A stretch of DNA of 55,568 bases from assembly GCF_000422545.1 (NCBI RefSeq), contig NZ_KE383874.1:1-55568 (forward strand), written 5' to 3'. Below the pieces are notes generated by a model, which did no database searches, was not told the origin of the DNA, and saw only the letters and a program-made list of their open reading frames with translations. Positions within the stretch are counted from its first letter, which is position 1. Each line of letters starts with the position of its first letter. Source of the stretch: Desulfocurvibacter africanus subsp. africanus DSM 2603 (GTDB taxonomy: Bacteria; Desulfobacterota; Desulfovibrionia; Desulfovibrionales; Desulfovibrionaceae). Shown one piece after another: positions 43,815-55,460 of the stretch. The position numbers and the translations under genes were made by a program.

Positions 43815-46424
43815 ATGGGCCTGATATCCTACATCCGCGACCTGCTCCGCAGGGAACCCGAGGAGCCGCAGGTTTCGGCCGAGGAACTGCGCGACGACTT
43901 CCGGGCCCGCTATCATCATTTCAAGCTTCTGCTCACGGCCAACAACAATGCCCTGGAAGTCATGGCCGAGCTGGAATCCGTGCTCTCGGGCACGCGTCCC
44001 TTCGGCATGCGCTTCGTGCGCTCGCGCGTCACGCGCGTGGCCGCCCAGGTCTATCGCATGATCCAGAGCATGAACAACCTTGCGCCGGGCAAGTATGATG
44101 CTCTGCACGCGAGCTATCAGCGTATCCAGGTGGCTGTGAACCTAGCCTTGGAGCTTCGGCGGACCGCGCAACCGGCGGACCAGGGCGAGCTGGTGCTGTC
44201 CCTGTCCAAAGCCGGCCGCGAGCACGCCGACCTCATCGGCGCCAAGATGGCTTCCCTGGCCGAGGCCGGCCGCAAACTCGAGCTGCCCATTCCGCACGGC
44301 TTCGCCATCACCGCCGCGGCCTATGCCGCTTTCATGGCCGAGAGCGACCTGCAAGCCGAAATTGACCGCCGCATCCAACGGGCCCACGCCAGCCGTCTGG
44401 ACGAGATTTTTGCCCTTTCTGCCGAAGTGCAGCAGCTCATAATGAAAGCCCCGGTGCCGGCCATAGTCGAACAGGCCATCCTTGACGCATTCGCGGAGCT
44501 CAAACAACGCCACGGACCAAGCCACGTCGCCATGCGCTCCAGCGCCTTGGGCGAGGATGCCCTTGGAGCGTCCTTTGCGGGCCAATACCGTTCCCTGCTC
44601 AATGTGGGCGAAAACAACCTCATTTCGGCCTACAAGGAAGTCATTGCCGGCAAGTATACGCCCCAGGCCATGGCCTACCGGCTGAACAAAGGCATCCCGG
44701 ACGAGGATGTAGCCATGTGCGTGGGCTGTATGCGCATGATAGACGCCGTCTCCGGCGGCGTGGCCTACTCCTGCAACCCGCTGGACCTGACCGACAACGC
44801 CGTGCACGTCAACTCGGTCTGGGGCCTGCCCAGAGCCGTGGTGGACGGTGTGGCTCCGGTGGACACACTCACCGTGGCCCGCGATCCCCTGCGCGTGCGC
44901 TCGCGCGACATCCCCAGCAAGAGCCAAAAGTACGTGTGTTTCCCGGACGAAGGCCTGTGCAGGGAAGAACTCACCGACGGCGAGGCCGGGCTGCAGTCCA
45001 TCCCCGACGACAAGCTCCTGGAGCTGGCGGCCATGGCCGTGCGTCTTGAAGAATTTTACGGCGGTCCCCAGGACATGGAATGGGCCCTGGAACGCGACGG
45101 CAGACTGGTGCTCCTGCAATGCCGGCCTCTGCGCCTGACCGAAGCCGCACCTGCGCCCATGGCGGAAGCGGATGACGAGGGCCACGAAGTGCTCCTGGCC
45201 GGCGGGGTGGCCGCAAGCCTTGGCGGAGGCATCGGACCGGTATTCGTGGCGCGCGGCGGCATGGACGCCCTGCGCTTTCCCGATCGCGCCGTGCTCGTCG
45301 TGGCCCAGGCCCTGCCGCGCTGGGCCGCACTGTTGCCCAGAGCCGCGGCCGTGGTGACCGAGAGCGGCAGCCTGGCCGGACATCTGGCCAATGTGGCCCG
45401 CGAATTCGGGGTCCCTGCCCTGTTCAATGTGCCTGAGGCCACCAAGCTGCTGCAGGATGGAATGACGGTCACCGTGGACGCCACGGCGCGCAAGGTCTTT
45501 GCCGGCGAGCGCCAGCGTTCCGTGGCCAGGACCGAGCCGGCTCGCGCCTTCATGGCCGGAACGCCGGTGCACGACATCCTGCGCGAGGTAGTCGGCCATA
45601 TCGTCCCGCTTACGCTGCTGGACCCCGACGCGCCGTCCTTCCGGGCCGAAAACTGTCAAACCCTGCACGACATCACACGCTTCTGCCACGAGAAAGCCGT
45701 GGTGGAGATGTTTCGCTTCGGCACCGAGCACAATTTTTCCGAACGCGCGGCCAAACAGCTCTGGGTCGGCGTACCCATGCAGTTCTGGGTCATCAACCTG
45801 GACGACGGCTTTGCCCACGATGTGCCGGGCAAGCTCATCAAGCTTTCGGAGATAGTCTCCGTGCCCATGCTGGCCCTGTGGAAGGGCATGGTGGCCAAGG
45901 AGTGGGCCGGCCCCCCACCCATCAACGCGCGCGGCTTCATGTCCGTGCTGCTGGAGGCCTCGGCCAACCCCAACCTGGACCCTGCATCGGAATCGGCCTA
46001 CTCGGCGCGCAATTACTTCATGGTCTCCAAGCACTTCACCAACCTCCAGTCGCGCTTCGGCTTCCACTTCTGCACCGTGGAAGCCCTGGCCAGCGAGCGG
46101 GCTCAGGAAAACTACGCGAGCTTCTCCTTCAAGGGCGGCGCAGCCAACTTCGAGCGCAAGGTGCAACGCGTGCGCTTCATCGCCAATTTCCTGGAAGAGT
46201 ACGGATTCCGCTGTGAAGTACGCGAGGATAACTGCTTCGCGCGCGTGGAGGGGCTGTCCCAATGCGACATGGAGGAACGGCTCGTGGTGCTCGGTTATGT
46301 GATCATGCACACGCGCCAGCTGGACATGGTCATGTCCGACGGCCGCTCGGCGGCCCAGTTCACTGCCAAATTCCGCCAGGACATGCGGCAGATACTCAGC
46401 GAGACCTGTCAGCGGCCCGCGTAG
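43815..46424 (+). CDS. PEP-synthase-like ATP-grasp/phosphohistidine protein with unusual C-terminus
   Basis: In this 869-residue protein a helical N-terminal region (1-120) precedes a PEP/pyruvate-dikinase ATP-binding domain with HVAMRSSALGEDALGASFAG near 235-255 and a DMEWALERDGRLVLLQCRPL end near 417-436. The phosphohistidine domain carries TESGSLAGHLANVAREFGVP near 513-532. The PEP-binding TIM barrel of true PpsA or PpdK is missing; instead about 290 residues of unrecognised sequence follow. It may phosphorylate a small molecule or a partner protein. It follows the receiver gene by 49 bases. Confidence 0.85.
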   Translation: MGLISYIRDLLRREPEEPQVSAEELRDDFRARYHHFKLLLTANNNALEVMAELESVLSGTRPFGMRFVRSRVTRVAAQVYRMIQSMNNLAPGKYDALHASYQRIQVAVNLALELRRTAQPADQGELVLSLSKAGREHADLIGAKMASLAEAGRKLELPIPHGFAITAAAYAAFMAESDLQAEIDRRIQRAHASRLDEIFALSAEVQQLIMKAPVPAIVEQAILDAFAELKQRHGPSHVAMRSSALGEDALGASFAGQYRSLLNVGENNLISAYKEVIAGKYTPQAMAYRLNKGIPDEDVAMCVGCMRMIDAVSGGVAYSCNPLDLTDNAVHVNSVWGLPRAVVDGVAPVDTLTVARDPLRVRSRDIPSKSQKYVCFPDEGLCREELTDGEAGLQSIPDDKLLELAAMAVRLEEFYGGPQDMEWALERDGRLVLLQCRPLRLTEAAPAPMAEADDEGHEVLLAGGVAASLGGGIGPVFVARGGMDALRFPDRAVLVVAQALPRWAALLPRAAAVVTESGSLAGHLANVAREFGVPALFNVPEATKLLQDGMTVTVDATARKVFAGERQRSVARTEPARAFMAGTPVHDILREVVGHIVPLTLLDPDAPSFRAENCQTLHDITRFCHEKAVVEMFRFGTEHNFSERAAKQLWVGVPMQFWVINLDDGFAHDVPGKLIKLSEIVSVPMLALWKGMVAKEWAGPPPINARGFMSVLLEASANPNLDPASESAYSARNYFMVSKHFTNLQSRFGFHFCTVEALASERAQENYASFSFKGGAANFERKVQRVRFIANFLEEYGFRCEVREDNCFARVEGLSQCDMEERLVVLGYVIMHTRQLDMVMSDGRSAAQFTAKFRQDMRQILSETCQRPA

Positions 46425-46489
46425 AGCGCGTCAGCAAAGAGGGACGATCCCAACGGGGGCGGCAGGCAATACCCGCAAAAGAGGCGCTC

Positions 46490-46885
46490 ATGGAAACTCT
46501 GCAGATCCGCACCCGCAATCGAGAGGAGATGCTGGATATTACCGGCGAGGTCCGCAGCCTGATTCTGGCCAATCGCTGGTCGAGCGGCCTGCTGCTGCTC
46601 TACTGCCCGCATACCACTGGGGCAGTGACAGTGAACGAAGGAGCTGATCCGGATGTGGTTCGCGATATCATCGTTAATTTGCGTAAGATTGTTCCCCATC
46701 AGGGCGACTACCGCCATTCCGAGGGCAACTCCGACGCGCATATCAAGTCGAGCCTGTTCGGCTGCAGTCAGACGTTGATCATCGAAGGCGGCCAGGTGCA
46801 GCTTGGAACCTGGCAGAAGGTTTACTTCTGCGAATTCGACGGGCCGAGATCACGCACGCTTTGGGCCAAATTCATGGCTGCCTGA
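46490..46885 (+). CDS. YjbQ family protein (secondary thiamine-phosphate synthase family)
   Basis: This 131-residue protein has LLLYCPHTTGAVTVNEGADP and GNSDAHIKSSLFG, with the conserved His residues of the UPF0047/YjbQ fold, and GTWQKVYFCEFDGPR at the end. Overproduced YjbQ can replace ThiE weakly; the native role is unknown. The ATG at 46490 has GAGG upstream, and the gene trails the PEP-synthase-like gene by 65 bases. Confidence 0.93.
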   Translation: METLQIRTRNREEMLDITGEVRSLILANRWSSGLLLLYCPHTTGAVTVNEGADPDVVRDIIVNLRKIVPHQGDYRHSEGNSDAHIKSSLFGCSQTLIIEGGQVQLGTWQKVYFCEFDGPRSRTLWAKFMAA

Positions 46886-47206
46886 GCTTTAGGGCATCTT
46901 GCGCAAGAGCTGGCAGAAACTGGGCAGGGCTTTGCCCTCCCAGACCCTCCCACCAGGGAAATGATTCCCCTGGACCCCCCATTTCAAATGCAATCTGCCC
47001 CAGACGAACCGTCCGCTGCACGCCGAACGGCGTAAACTCGCCGCCAAACGGTCGACCGGCCCTCCCCTCTCGCCATTTGCCGCTGATGCACCCGCATGCG
47101 CCATCCACCGAAAAACGCTGCACATAAAATATTTCACATGGCAAACAGGTGTCGTGGTGCCCGCCTGGGCATCGCCGACCGCAACCGACCGCGCGAGGAG
47201 GCAGCC
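46886..47206. repeat. Second dispersed repeat, copy 1, in a 320-base gene-free gap
   Basis: Bases 46886-46998 match 50888-50999, nearly identical from ACTGGGCAGGGCTTTGCCCT onward. It contains AGGGC/GCCCT and CCAGGGAAATGATTCCCCTGG-type hairpins. The remainder of the gap, to the DUF485 start, shows nothing. Confidence 0.8.
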
Positions 47207-47506
47207 ATGATCTCCGTAACCAACGTGCTCCAAAAGGCCAAATTCCTGGAACTCGTCCGGCGCAAGTGGACCATCTCCCTGATCCTGACCGCCGCGATCC
47301 TGGCCATCTACTTCGGCTTCGTGCTTGTCCTGGCCTTCGGCAAGCAGCTGCTCATGGCCAAAATCGGCGCGCACATGACCCTGGGCATCCTGGTGGGCCT
47401 GGGGGTCATCCTGGCCGCCTGGGTCCTGACCGGCATCTATGTGGTCTGGGCCAACACATCCTATGACAAGGCCGTCAGCGAAATACTCGCCGAGGAACAG
47501 GAGTAG
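47207..47506 (+). CDS. DUF485 (YjcH-like) membrane protein
   Basis: This 99-residue protein has two membrane helices (about 23-46 and 56-80) and the DUF485 layout with [15 protein letters not shown] before TM1 and [14 protein letters not shown] at the end. GAGGAGG precedes the ATG at 47207. DUF485 proteins are the small partners of ActP-type symporters; here the symporter starts two bases after the stop. Confidence 0.92.
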   Translation: MISVTNVLQKAKFLELVRRKWTISLILTAAILAIYFGFVLVLAFGKQLLMAKIGAHMTLGILVGLGVILAAWVLTGIYVVWANTSYDKAVSEILAEEQE

Positions 47507-47508
47507 CC

Positions 47509-49056
47509 ATGCAACCTTTCAGCACCACCATCGGACAGCCCAACGCCCTGTCCATCACGCTTTTCTTCGCCTTCGTGGCCTTGACCCTGGTCATCACCTA
47601 CTTTGCTGCCAAACGGAGCAAGACCGCCTCGGATTTCTACGCCGCGGGCCGCAGCGTGACCGGCTTCCAGAACGGCCTGGCCCTGGCCGGCGACTACATG
47701 TCCGCCGCGTCCTTCCTGGGCATCGCCGGGCTCGTGTCGCTCAAGGGCTATGACGGACTCATCTACTCCATCGGCTTCCTGGTGGGCTGGCCCATCGTGC
47801 TCTTCCTCATCGCCGAGCCCCTGCGCAACCTGGGCAAGTACACCTTCGCCGACGTGGTGGCCTACCGCCTGCGCCAGAAACCGGTGCGCATCGCCGCGTC
47901 CGTGGGTTCCCTGACCACCGTGGCCTTCTACCTCATCGCCCAGATGGTCGGCTCGGGATCGCTCGTCAAGCTCATGTTCGGGCTGCCCTACGAGCTGGCC
48001 GTGATCATCGTCGGGGCCATCATGATCGCCTACGTGCTCTTCGGCGGCATGCTCGCCACGACCTGGGTGCAGATCATCAAGGCCGTGCTCCTGCTCAGCG
48101 GCGCCACGGTCATGGTTTTCCTCGTCCTGGCCCACTTCGGCTTCAACCCGGGCAGGATGTTCTCCGCGGCCGCCGCGCGCTACGGAGACGGCGTCCTGGC
48201 CCCCGGAGGCCTGGTGGCCAATCCCCTGGACGCCGTGTCCCTGGGCATCGCGCTCATGTTCGGCACCGCCGGGCTGCCGCACATCCTCATGCGCTTCTAC
48301 ACCGTCCCCGACGCCAAGGCCGCGCGCAAGTCGGTCTTCTACGCCACGGGCCTCATCGGCTACTTCTACATACTGACCTTCATCATCGGCTTCGGGGCCA
48401 TGGTCCTCGTGGGCCAGGACATCATCACCCGCATCGACAAGGGCGGAAACATGGCTGCCCTGCTCCTGGCCGAAGCCACCGGCGGCACGGTCTTCCTGGG
48501 CTTCATCGCCGCCGTGGCCTTCGCCACCATCCTGGCCGTGGTCGCCGGGCTGACCCTGGCCGGGGCCACGACCTTCGCCCACGACCTCTACGTGAACGTG
48601 TTCGCCGCCGGCCGGGCCACGGAGACGCAGGAGATCAAGGTCGCCAAGCGGGCCACCCTGGCCCTGGGCGTCCTGGCCATCGGCCTGGGCATAGCCTTCA
48701 AGGGCCAGAACGTGGCCTTCATGGTCGGTCTGGCCTTCGCCATCGCCGCCAGCGCCAACTTCCCGGCCCTGCTCATGTCCATCCTGTGGCAGCGCTTCAG
48801 CACCTTCGGGGCCACCCTGTCCATCGCCACGGGCGCGCTGACCGCCACGACGCTCATCATCCTCTCGCCCACCGTCTGGGTGGACGTGCTCGGCAACCCG
48901 AGCGCCATCTTCGCCTGGAAGAACCCGGCGCTCATCTCCATGCCGGCGGCCTTCCTGGCCGGCTGGCTCGGCTCGCTGCTGCGGCCCGAGGAAGAAGCCG
49001 AGAAGAAGTTCGCCATGCTCAAGGTGCGCAACTACCTGTCGGTCGGCGCCGAATGA
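47509..49056 (+). CDS. Cation:acetate/monocarboxylate symporter (SSS family, ActP-like)
   Basis: This 515-residue permease has about 13 membrane segments. Family features are [59 protein letters not shown] and the region [20 protein letters not shown]. ActP imports acetate, and relatives take up lactate or pyruvate with sodium or protons. It overlaps the next gene by ATGA. Confidence 0.94.
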   Translation: MQPFSTTIGQPNALSITLFFAFVALTLVITYFAAKRSKTASDFYAAGRSVTGFQNGLALAGDYMSAASFLGIAGLVSLKGYDGLIYSIGFLVGWPIVLFLIAEPLRNLGKYTFADVVAYRLRQKPVRIAASVGSLTTVAFYLIAQMVGSGSLVKLMFGLPYELAVIIVGAIMIAYVLFGGMLATTWVQIIKAVLLLSGATVMVFLVLAHFGFNPGRMFSAAAARYGDGVLAPGGLVANPLDAVSLGIALMFGTAGLPHILMRFYTVPDAKAARKSVFYATGLIGYFYILTFIIGFGAMVLVGQDIITRIDKGGNMAALLLAEATGGTVFLGFIAAVAFATILAVVAGLTLAGATTFAHDLYVNVFAAGRATETQEIKVAKRATLALGVLAIGLGIAFKGQNVAFMVGLAFAIAASANFPALLMSILWQRFSTFGATLSIATGALTATTLIILSPTVWVDVLGNPSAIFAWKNPALISMPAAFLAGWLGSLLRPEEEAEKKFAMLKVRNYLSVGAE

Positions 49057-50894
49057 GCGAGGCCCTGCTCACCTTCCTGGAACGGGTCTCCCCGTTCAGC
49101 GACCTCCCCCCGGACATCCGGCGGGAGGCCGCAGCGCGGGCGGCCATCCGGCACATCCCGGCTGGCGGGCGGCTGCCATCCCCGGCCCGCGAGGATCGAC
49201 AGGTACACGTGGTCGTGTCCGGGCTGTTCGAGATCCTGTGCGAGGACCAGGCCGTGGACCTGGCCGTGCCCGGCGACGTGCTCGGCTTCGAGGCCCATCT
49301 GTCCGGGGAGGAGCTGCCGCCCCTGTCCGCCCAGGCCCTGGAGGACGGCAGCGTGGCGGCCCTGCCTGCGCAGACCTTCGCCGGCCTGCTGGCCCTGCCC
49401 GAGGCCGCCGAGCACTTCGCCTGGCGGGCGGCGCGGCTGCGCTTCGCCCTGGAGCTTGCCGAACGCCGCGCGGTCATGCCCGCGGACCCACTCTTGGGTC
49501 GCCGCCTGGCCGACCTGGAGCTGCGCGCCCCGCTCACGCTCGGGCCCGGCCTGAGCCTGGCCGAGGCGGCCGGCCGCCTGGCCGAGGCCGGTGCCGCGTC
49601 CTGCCTGCTCGACCTGGGCGAGGGAAGCCTGGGCATCCTCACCGAGCGCGACGTGGTGCGGGCGGTGGCCCAGAACGCCGGAAGCAGGCCGGCTCGGGAT
49701 TTCGCGAGCAGCCCGCTGGTCACCATGGACAGGAGCAGGCTTCTGGTGGAAGCCTTCGCGGCCATGGTGCAGAAGAACATCCGCCGCCTCGTGCTCACGG
49801 GCGAGGACGGGCGGCCCCGGGCCATCGTGGAGGAGCGCGACCTGCTCACCTCGGGCGGCGACAACCCCGTGCACACGGCCAGGCTCATAGATAAGGCCGA
49901 AACCCCGGCGGCCCTGGCCGCGGTCATGGAGCGGCTGACGGCCATGGTCGCACGCGCCGTGGCCGAAGGCTTGGCCATGGAGAAGGTCGGCCGGCTCACG
50001 GCGCTCATCGCGGACCGCGTGCTCCTGCGCGCCGCGGTCCTGGCCGGAGACGGCTCCGGGCAGCAGGCAGCCCTGTGCGCGCTGGGCAGCGAAGGCCGCC
50101 GCGAGCAATTCCTGGCCACGGACCAGGACAACGCCATGATCGTGCCGGACGGCTCCGGCGAGGCGGGAGTGAAGGCCGCCGGCGAATTCGCCGGGCGGCT
50201 CGTGGCGATCCTGGCCGAAGCCGGGCTGCCGCGCTGCAGCAAGGGCATCATGGCCGACAACCCGGCCTGGAGGATGCCGCTGTCCCGCTGGCGGGCCGAA
50301 ATCGACCGCCTGGTGCTCAAGGCCGACGCCGAGGCCGTGCTCAAGCTCTCGCTGCTGGCCGACGCCCGGCATATCCTGGGCGACGCGGCCCTGACCGAAG
50401 GGTTGCGCGCGCACCTCGTGCGCAAGCTGGCGGACGCCCCGGTGCTGCTGCGCTATCTGGCGCGCGAGGCCCTGCGCTTCGACCCGCCGCTCGGCTTCTT
50501 CGGCGGCCTGCAGGTGGAGCGCGGCGGCTCGGCCCACGGGCGGCTCGACGTGAAGAAGGGCGGCCTGTTCCCCATCATGCAGGGCGCCAAGACCCTGGCC
50601 CTGGAGCACGGCATCGCCGAGACCTCGACCTTCGACCGTCTGGACCGGCTGGCCGAGGCCGGAGTGCTGCCCGAGACCCTGTGCCGCGACCTGTGCGAGG
50701 CCTACGAGCATATCCAGGCCCTGCGCGTGCGCGGCCAGATCGAGCGGCTGCGCGCCGGGCTGCCTCCCGACAACGCCATCGACCCGCGCGGGCTGTCGGC
50801 CCTGGAGCGCGACCGCCTGCGCCAGTGCCTGAAGCTCGTGGCCTCCTTCCAGGGCCTGCTCAGCGAGAAATACGGCCTGCGCCTGCTGCCCTAA
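49053..50894 (+). CDS. cNMP-binding/CBS/DUF294 nucleotidyltransferase-like protein
   Basis: This 613-residue soluble protein has a cyclic-nucleotide-binding-like domain (about 1-140), two CBS motifs (about 150-275), then the DUF294 nucleotidyltransferase core with [21 protein letters not shown] near 350-370 (GS...DxD, as in GlnD) and a C-terminal DUF294 domain ([13 protein letters not shown]). Such proteins often sit beside ActP-type symporters and probably regulate them by nucleotide transfer or adenine-nucleotide sensing. The start overlaps the symporter stop. Confidence 0.93.
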   Translation: MSEALLTFLERVSPFSDLPPDIRREAAARAAIRHIPAGGRLPSPAREDRQVHVVVSGLFEILCEDQAVDLAVPGDVLGFEAHLSGEELPPLSAQALEDGSVAALPAQTFAGLLALPEAAEHFAWRAARLRFALELAERRAVMPADPLLGRRLADLELRAPLTLGPGLSLAEAAGRLAEAGAASCLLDLGEGSLGILTERDVVRAVAQNAGSRPARDFASSPLVTMDRSRLLVEAFAAMVQKNIRRLVLTGEDGRPRAIVEERDLLTSGGDNPVHTARLIDKAETPAALAAVMERLTAMVARAVAEGLAMEKVGRLTALIADRVLLRAAVLAGDGSGQQAALCALGSEGRREQFLATDQDNAMIVPDGSGEAGVKAAGEFAGRLVAILAEAGLPRCSKGIMADNPAWRMPLSRWRAEIDRLVLKADAEAVLKLSLLADARHILGDAALTEGLRAHLVRKLADAPVLLRYLAREALRFDPPLGFFGGLQVERGGSAHGRLDVKKGGLFPIMQGAKTLALEHGIAETSTFDRLDRLAEAGVLPETLCRDLCEAYEHIQALRVRGQIERLRAGLPPDNAIDPRGLSALERDRLRQCLKLVASFQGLLSEKYGLRLLP

Positions 50895-50999
50895 GAGCTT
50901 TTTGCATAAGAGTTGGCAAAACTGGGCAGGGCTTTGCCCTCCCAGACCCTCCCACCAGGGAAATGATTCCCCTGGACCCCCATTTCAAAAGCAATCTGC
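50888..50999. repeat. Second dispersed repeat, copy 2
   Basis: It matches 46886-46998. It lies between the convergent DUF294 and histidine kinase genes, contains the stop codon and last codons of the kinase, and its hairpins could end transcription from both sides. Confidence 0.8.
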
Positions 51000-52133
51000 G
51001 TGGGCCTGTTCAGCCTGGCGCCCTGCGCGTTCGGCGTCGACCTTGGGCAGGCTCAGGGTGCAGGTCGTCCCCTGGCCGGGCGGGGAGCTGCAGGCGGCCC
51101 TTCCGCCATGCAGGCCGGCGATGTCGCGCACGAAGGATAGCCCCAGCCCCGAAGCCAAGGGCTTCGTGCTATACGTCCCATCGAACAACTTGGGGAGGAC
51201 TTCTTGGGGAATGCCGGGCCCGCGGTCTTGTACCTGGAAACGAACCATACTCTCTGCGTCTTCCGCCCCAAGCGTCACTTCCGCTCCCCGAGGACTCGCC
51301 TCTATGGCGTTGAGCGCCAGTTCCGTCAGTGCCATGGCCAGGCTCTCACGGTCGGCGCGCAGGTCCAGTCCGGGAGGACCAGGCTCGAGGCGCAAGGTCA
51401 CCCCACGAGAGCCGGCAGCGGTCCGGCTGAGCCGCAGGGTGTCGTCCAGGATATCCGAGGCCAGGACTTGAGCAAAATGTAGTGGAGCCTCGTGCCGGGT
51501 TTTGAGGATGCCGTCCACCAACCGTTCCAGCCGGGAGCATTCGTCCAGGATGATGTCCAGCCGCTGGCAGGGTCGCTCCTGGTCTCCGCATTCCCGGCGT
51601 AGGATGCGCGCGAAGCCGGCGATGCTGGAAAGCGGGTTGCGGGTCTCATGGGCCAGAGCGGTAACGATCCGGCTGACCACGGCCTTGCGCTCCAGGATCA
51701 GCATCCGTTGATGCTGCAGCTGCAGGTCGCGATAGGTATCCTTGAGGGCGGTGTAGGAATGTTCCAAGCGTTGCGAATAGCTGCGAAGCAAATCCACATT
51801 TTCCTCTACTTTCCCATAGAGAAACGACACTGCGGCGATGATGATAAACGTCGCGGTGTTCAGGGCCCCACTGTACGGGGTCAACTCCTGCCACAGATCG
51901 GTCCGACCCATGGCCAGAAGCACGGCCTTGCCCATGTGCCCCAGGGCCCGGCTCAGGGCGAAAGCAGCCAGGGCCAGAGCCAAGACACCCATGTACGACC
52001 AGCGAGGGTTTTCAGGTTCTCGCGCAGCCAGGCGCAAGGTTATTGCCACCGAGGCTCCGCCCAGGATAACCAGCACCCCGGAACCCAGGAAGTCCACCAC
52101 CAGCACGAGGTTCAACGGCATCCCCAGGATCAT
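50985..52133 (-). CDS. Membrane sensor histidine kinase (orthodox)
   Basis: This 382-residue protein has three N-terminal membrane helices (about 6-32, 45-72, 88-107), a coiled coil (about 110-150), an H-box ALAHETRNPLSSIAG near 163 and an ATPase domain with LTELALNAIEA, VQDRGPGIP and SGLGLSFVRDIAGLHGG. No HAMP or receiver. GGAG lies ten bases before the ATG. The start overlaps the stop of the upstream membrane-protein gene (ATGA), so the pair probably forms one sensory unit. The last residues are encoded by a dispersed repeat. Confidence 0.93.
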   Translation of the reverse strand: MILGMPLNLVLVVDFLGSGVLVILGGASVAITLRLAAREPENPRWSYMGVLALALAAFALSRALGHMGKAVLLAMGRTDLWQELTPYSGALNTATFIIIAAVSFLYGKVEENVDLLRSYSQRLEHSYTALKDTYRDLQLQHQRMLILERKAVVSRIVTALAHETRNPLSSIAGFARILRRECGDQERPCQRLDIILDECSRLERLVDGILKTRHEAPLHFAQVLASDILDDTLRLSRTAAGSRGVTLRLEPGPPGLDLRADRESLAMALTELALNAIEASPRGAEVTLGAEDAESMVRFQVQDRGPGIPQEVLPKLFDGTYSTKPLASGLGLSFVRDIAGLHGGRAACSSPPGQGTTCTLSLPKVDAERAGRQAEQAHADCF

Positions 52134-52570
52134 GGGCGTTCTCCAAGCAAGCCACGCAAGCCCAGGTAGAAGTAGAGCATCGCCGGCACAAGGATGAGAT
52201 TGTCCAGCGAGCTTATATAGATGAGATAACTCAGAAGTGAAGCGTCACCTGGCGCACTCCAAACCGGCGGGACTTGGCCGCGGTCCACGGCCGTGGCGAC
52301 TTGAACCTCAAAGAAGTGGGAAGTGAAGGCCACGACGTTCCAGAGCGCGAAGAGCGCCGCGGACCAACGCATCCTGCGCCAAGGCCGGCTCGCGGCTCGG
52401 AATCTGGCTCTCAGCAGCAGCCATAGCTTGACTACCGCCGCGAAGAAGAGAATGTGGCCCAACTGGTGGACGTAAAGCCCCTCCGCTCCGCCATGGGGCT
52501 GTACAGCCCAAGCCGGTACCGGCCAGGCAGTGAAGATAGCGACCAGGGCGAATGGTATGCCTCGAACCAT
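52130..52570 (-). CDS. Membrane protein paired with a histidine kinase
   Basis: This 146-residue protein has an N-terminal signal-like helix and three further membrane helices. HQLGHILFFAAVVKLWLLL carries a histidine in a membrane helix that could bind haem, and a second candidate is TSHFFEV. No named family is recognised. Overlap with the kinase start indicates a sensor partner. Confidence 0.75.
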   Translation of the reverse strand: MVRGIPFALVAIFTAWPVPAWAVQPHGGAEGLYVHQLGHILFFAAVVKLWLLLRARFRAASRPWRRMRWSAALFALWNVVAFTSHFFEVQVATAVDRGQVPPVWSAPGDASLLSYLIYISSLDNLILVPAMLYFYLGLRGLLGERP

Positions 52571-52613
52571 GTCGTCCCTCCGGACGAGCTTGAATCATGC
52601 TGAAGTCGAGCAC

Positions 52614-52742
52614 TAGAGCATTTTGCTTTTGAAAATGCTCTGCAAGCCATGCGCCGACATGGCTTGCCGCTAGCTTCGGCGTAGGCGCAATTCACTTGCG
52701 CCGTCAACGCCGGAGCGGGCGTCTTAAAAGCAATCTGCTCTA
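52614..52742 (+). mobile_element. MITE-like palindromic repeat, copy G (129 bp)
   Basis: TAGAGCATTTTGCTTTT to AAAAGCAATCTGCTCTA, subtype with CCGCTAGCTTCGGCG inside (as in D and E), in + orientation. It lies 20 bases after the stop of the adjacent hybrid kinase. Confidence 0.88.
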
Positions 52743-52762
52743 GCAGATGCTGAAAGCACTGA

Positions 52763-55270
<2,508 letters not shown>

Positions 55271-55460
55271 GACCGACCTCCGCTGATTTGGAGGGTCCAG
55301 GAGCAGGATACCAGATAGGAAAGGAGGGGCAACAGCCAGGGGTTCGGTTCAGGGGCAGGATCTGCGCAGGCTTTCTCGAACCAGCGGGAACTGAAGCGGA
55401 TGGCCGGCATGAAAAGGAGAGGCACGCGAGGCATTCGGCAAGCCGGCCGCTGTAGGGAGA

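Noticed and set aside
44142-46310. 722-codon open frame antisense to the PEP-synthase-like gene
   Set aside because: Same GC-bias artefact; the sense frame has recognised domains along its length.
47461-48582. 373-codon open frame antisense to the symporter gene
   Set aside because: A Gly/His/Glu-rich mirror frame with no domain, against a clear SSS permease on the + strand.
49032-50711. 559-codon and 468-codon open frames antisense to the DUF294 gene
   Set aside because: Low-complexity products without ribosome sites; the sense frame is a full cNMP-CBS-DUF294 protein.
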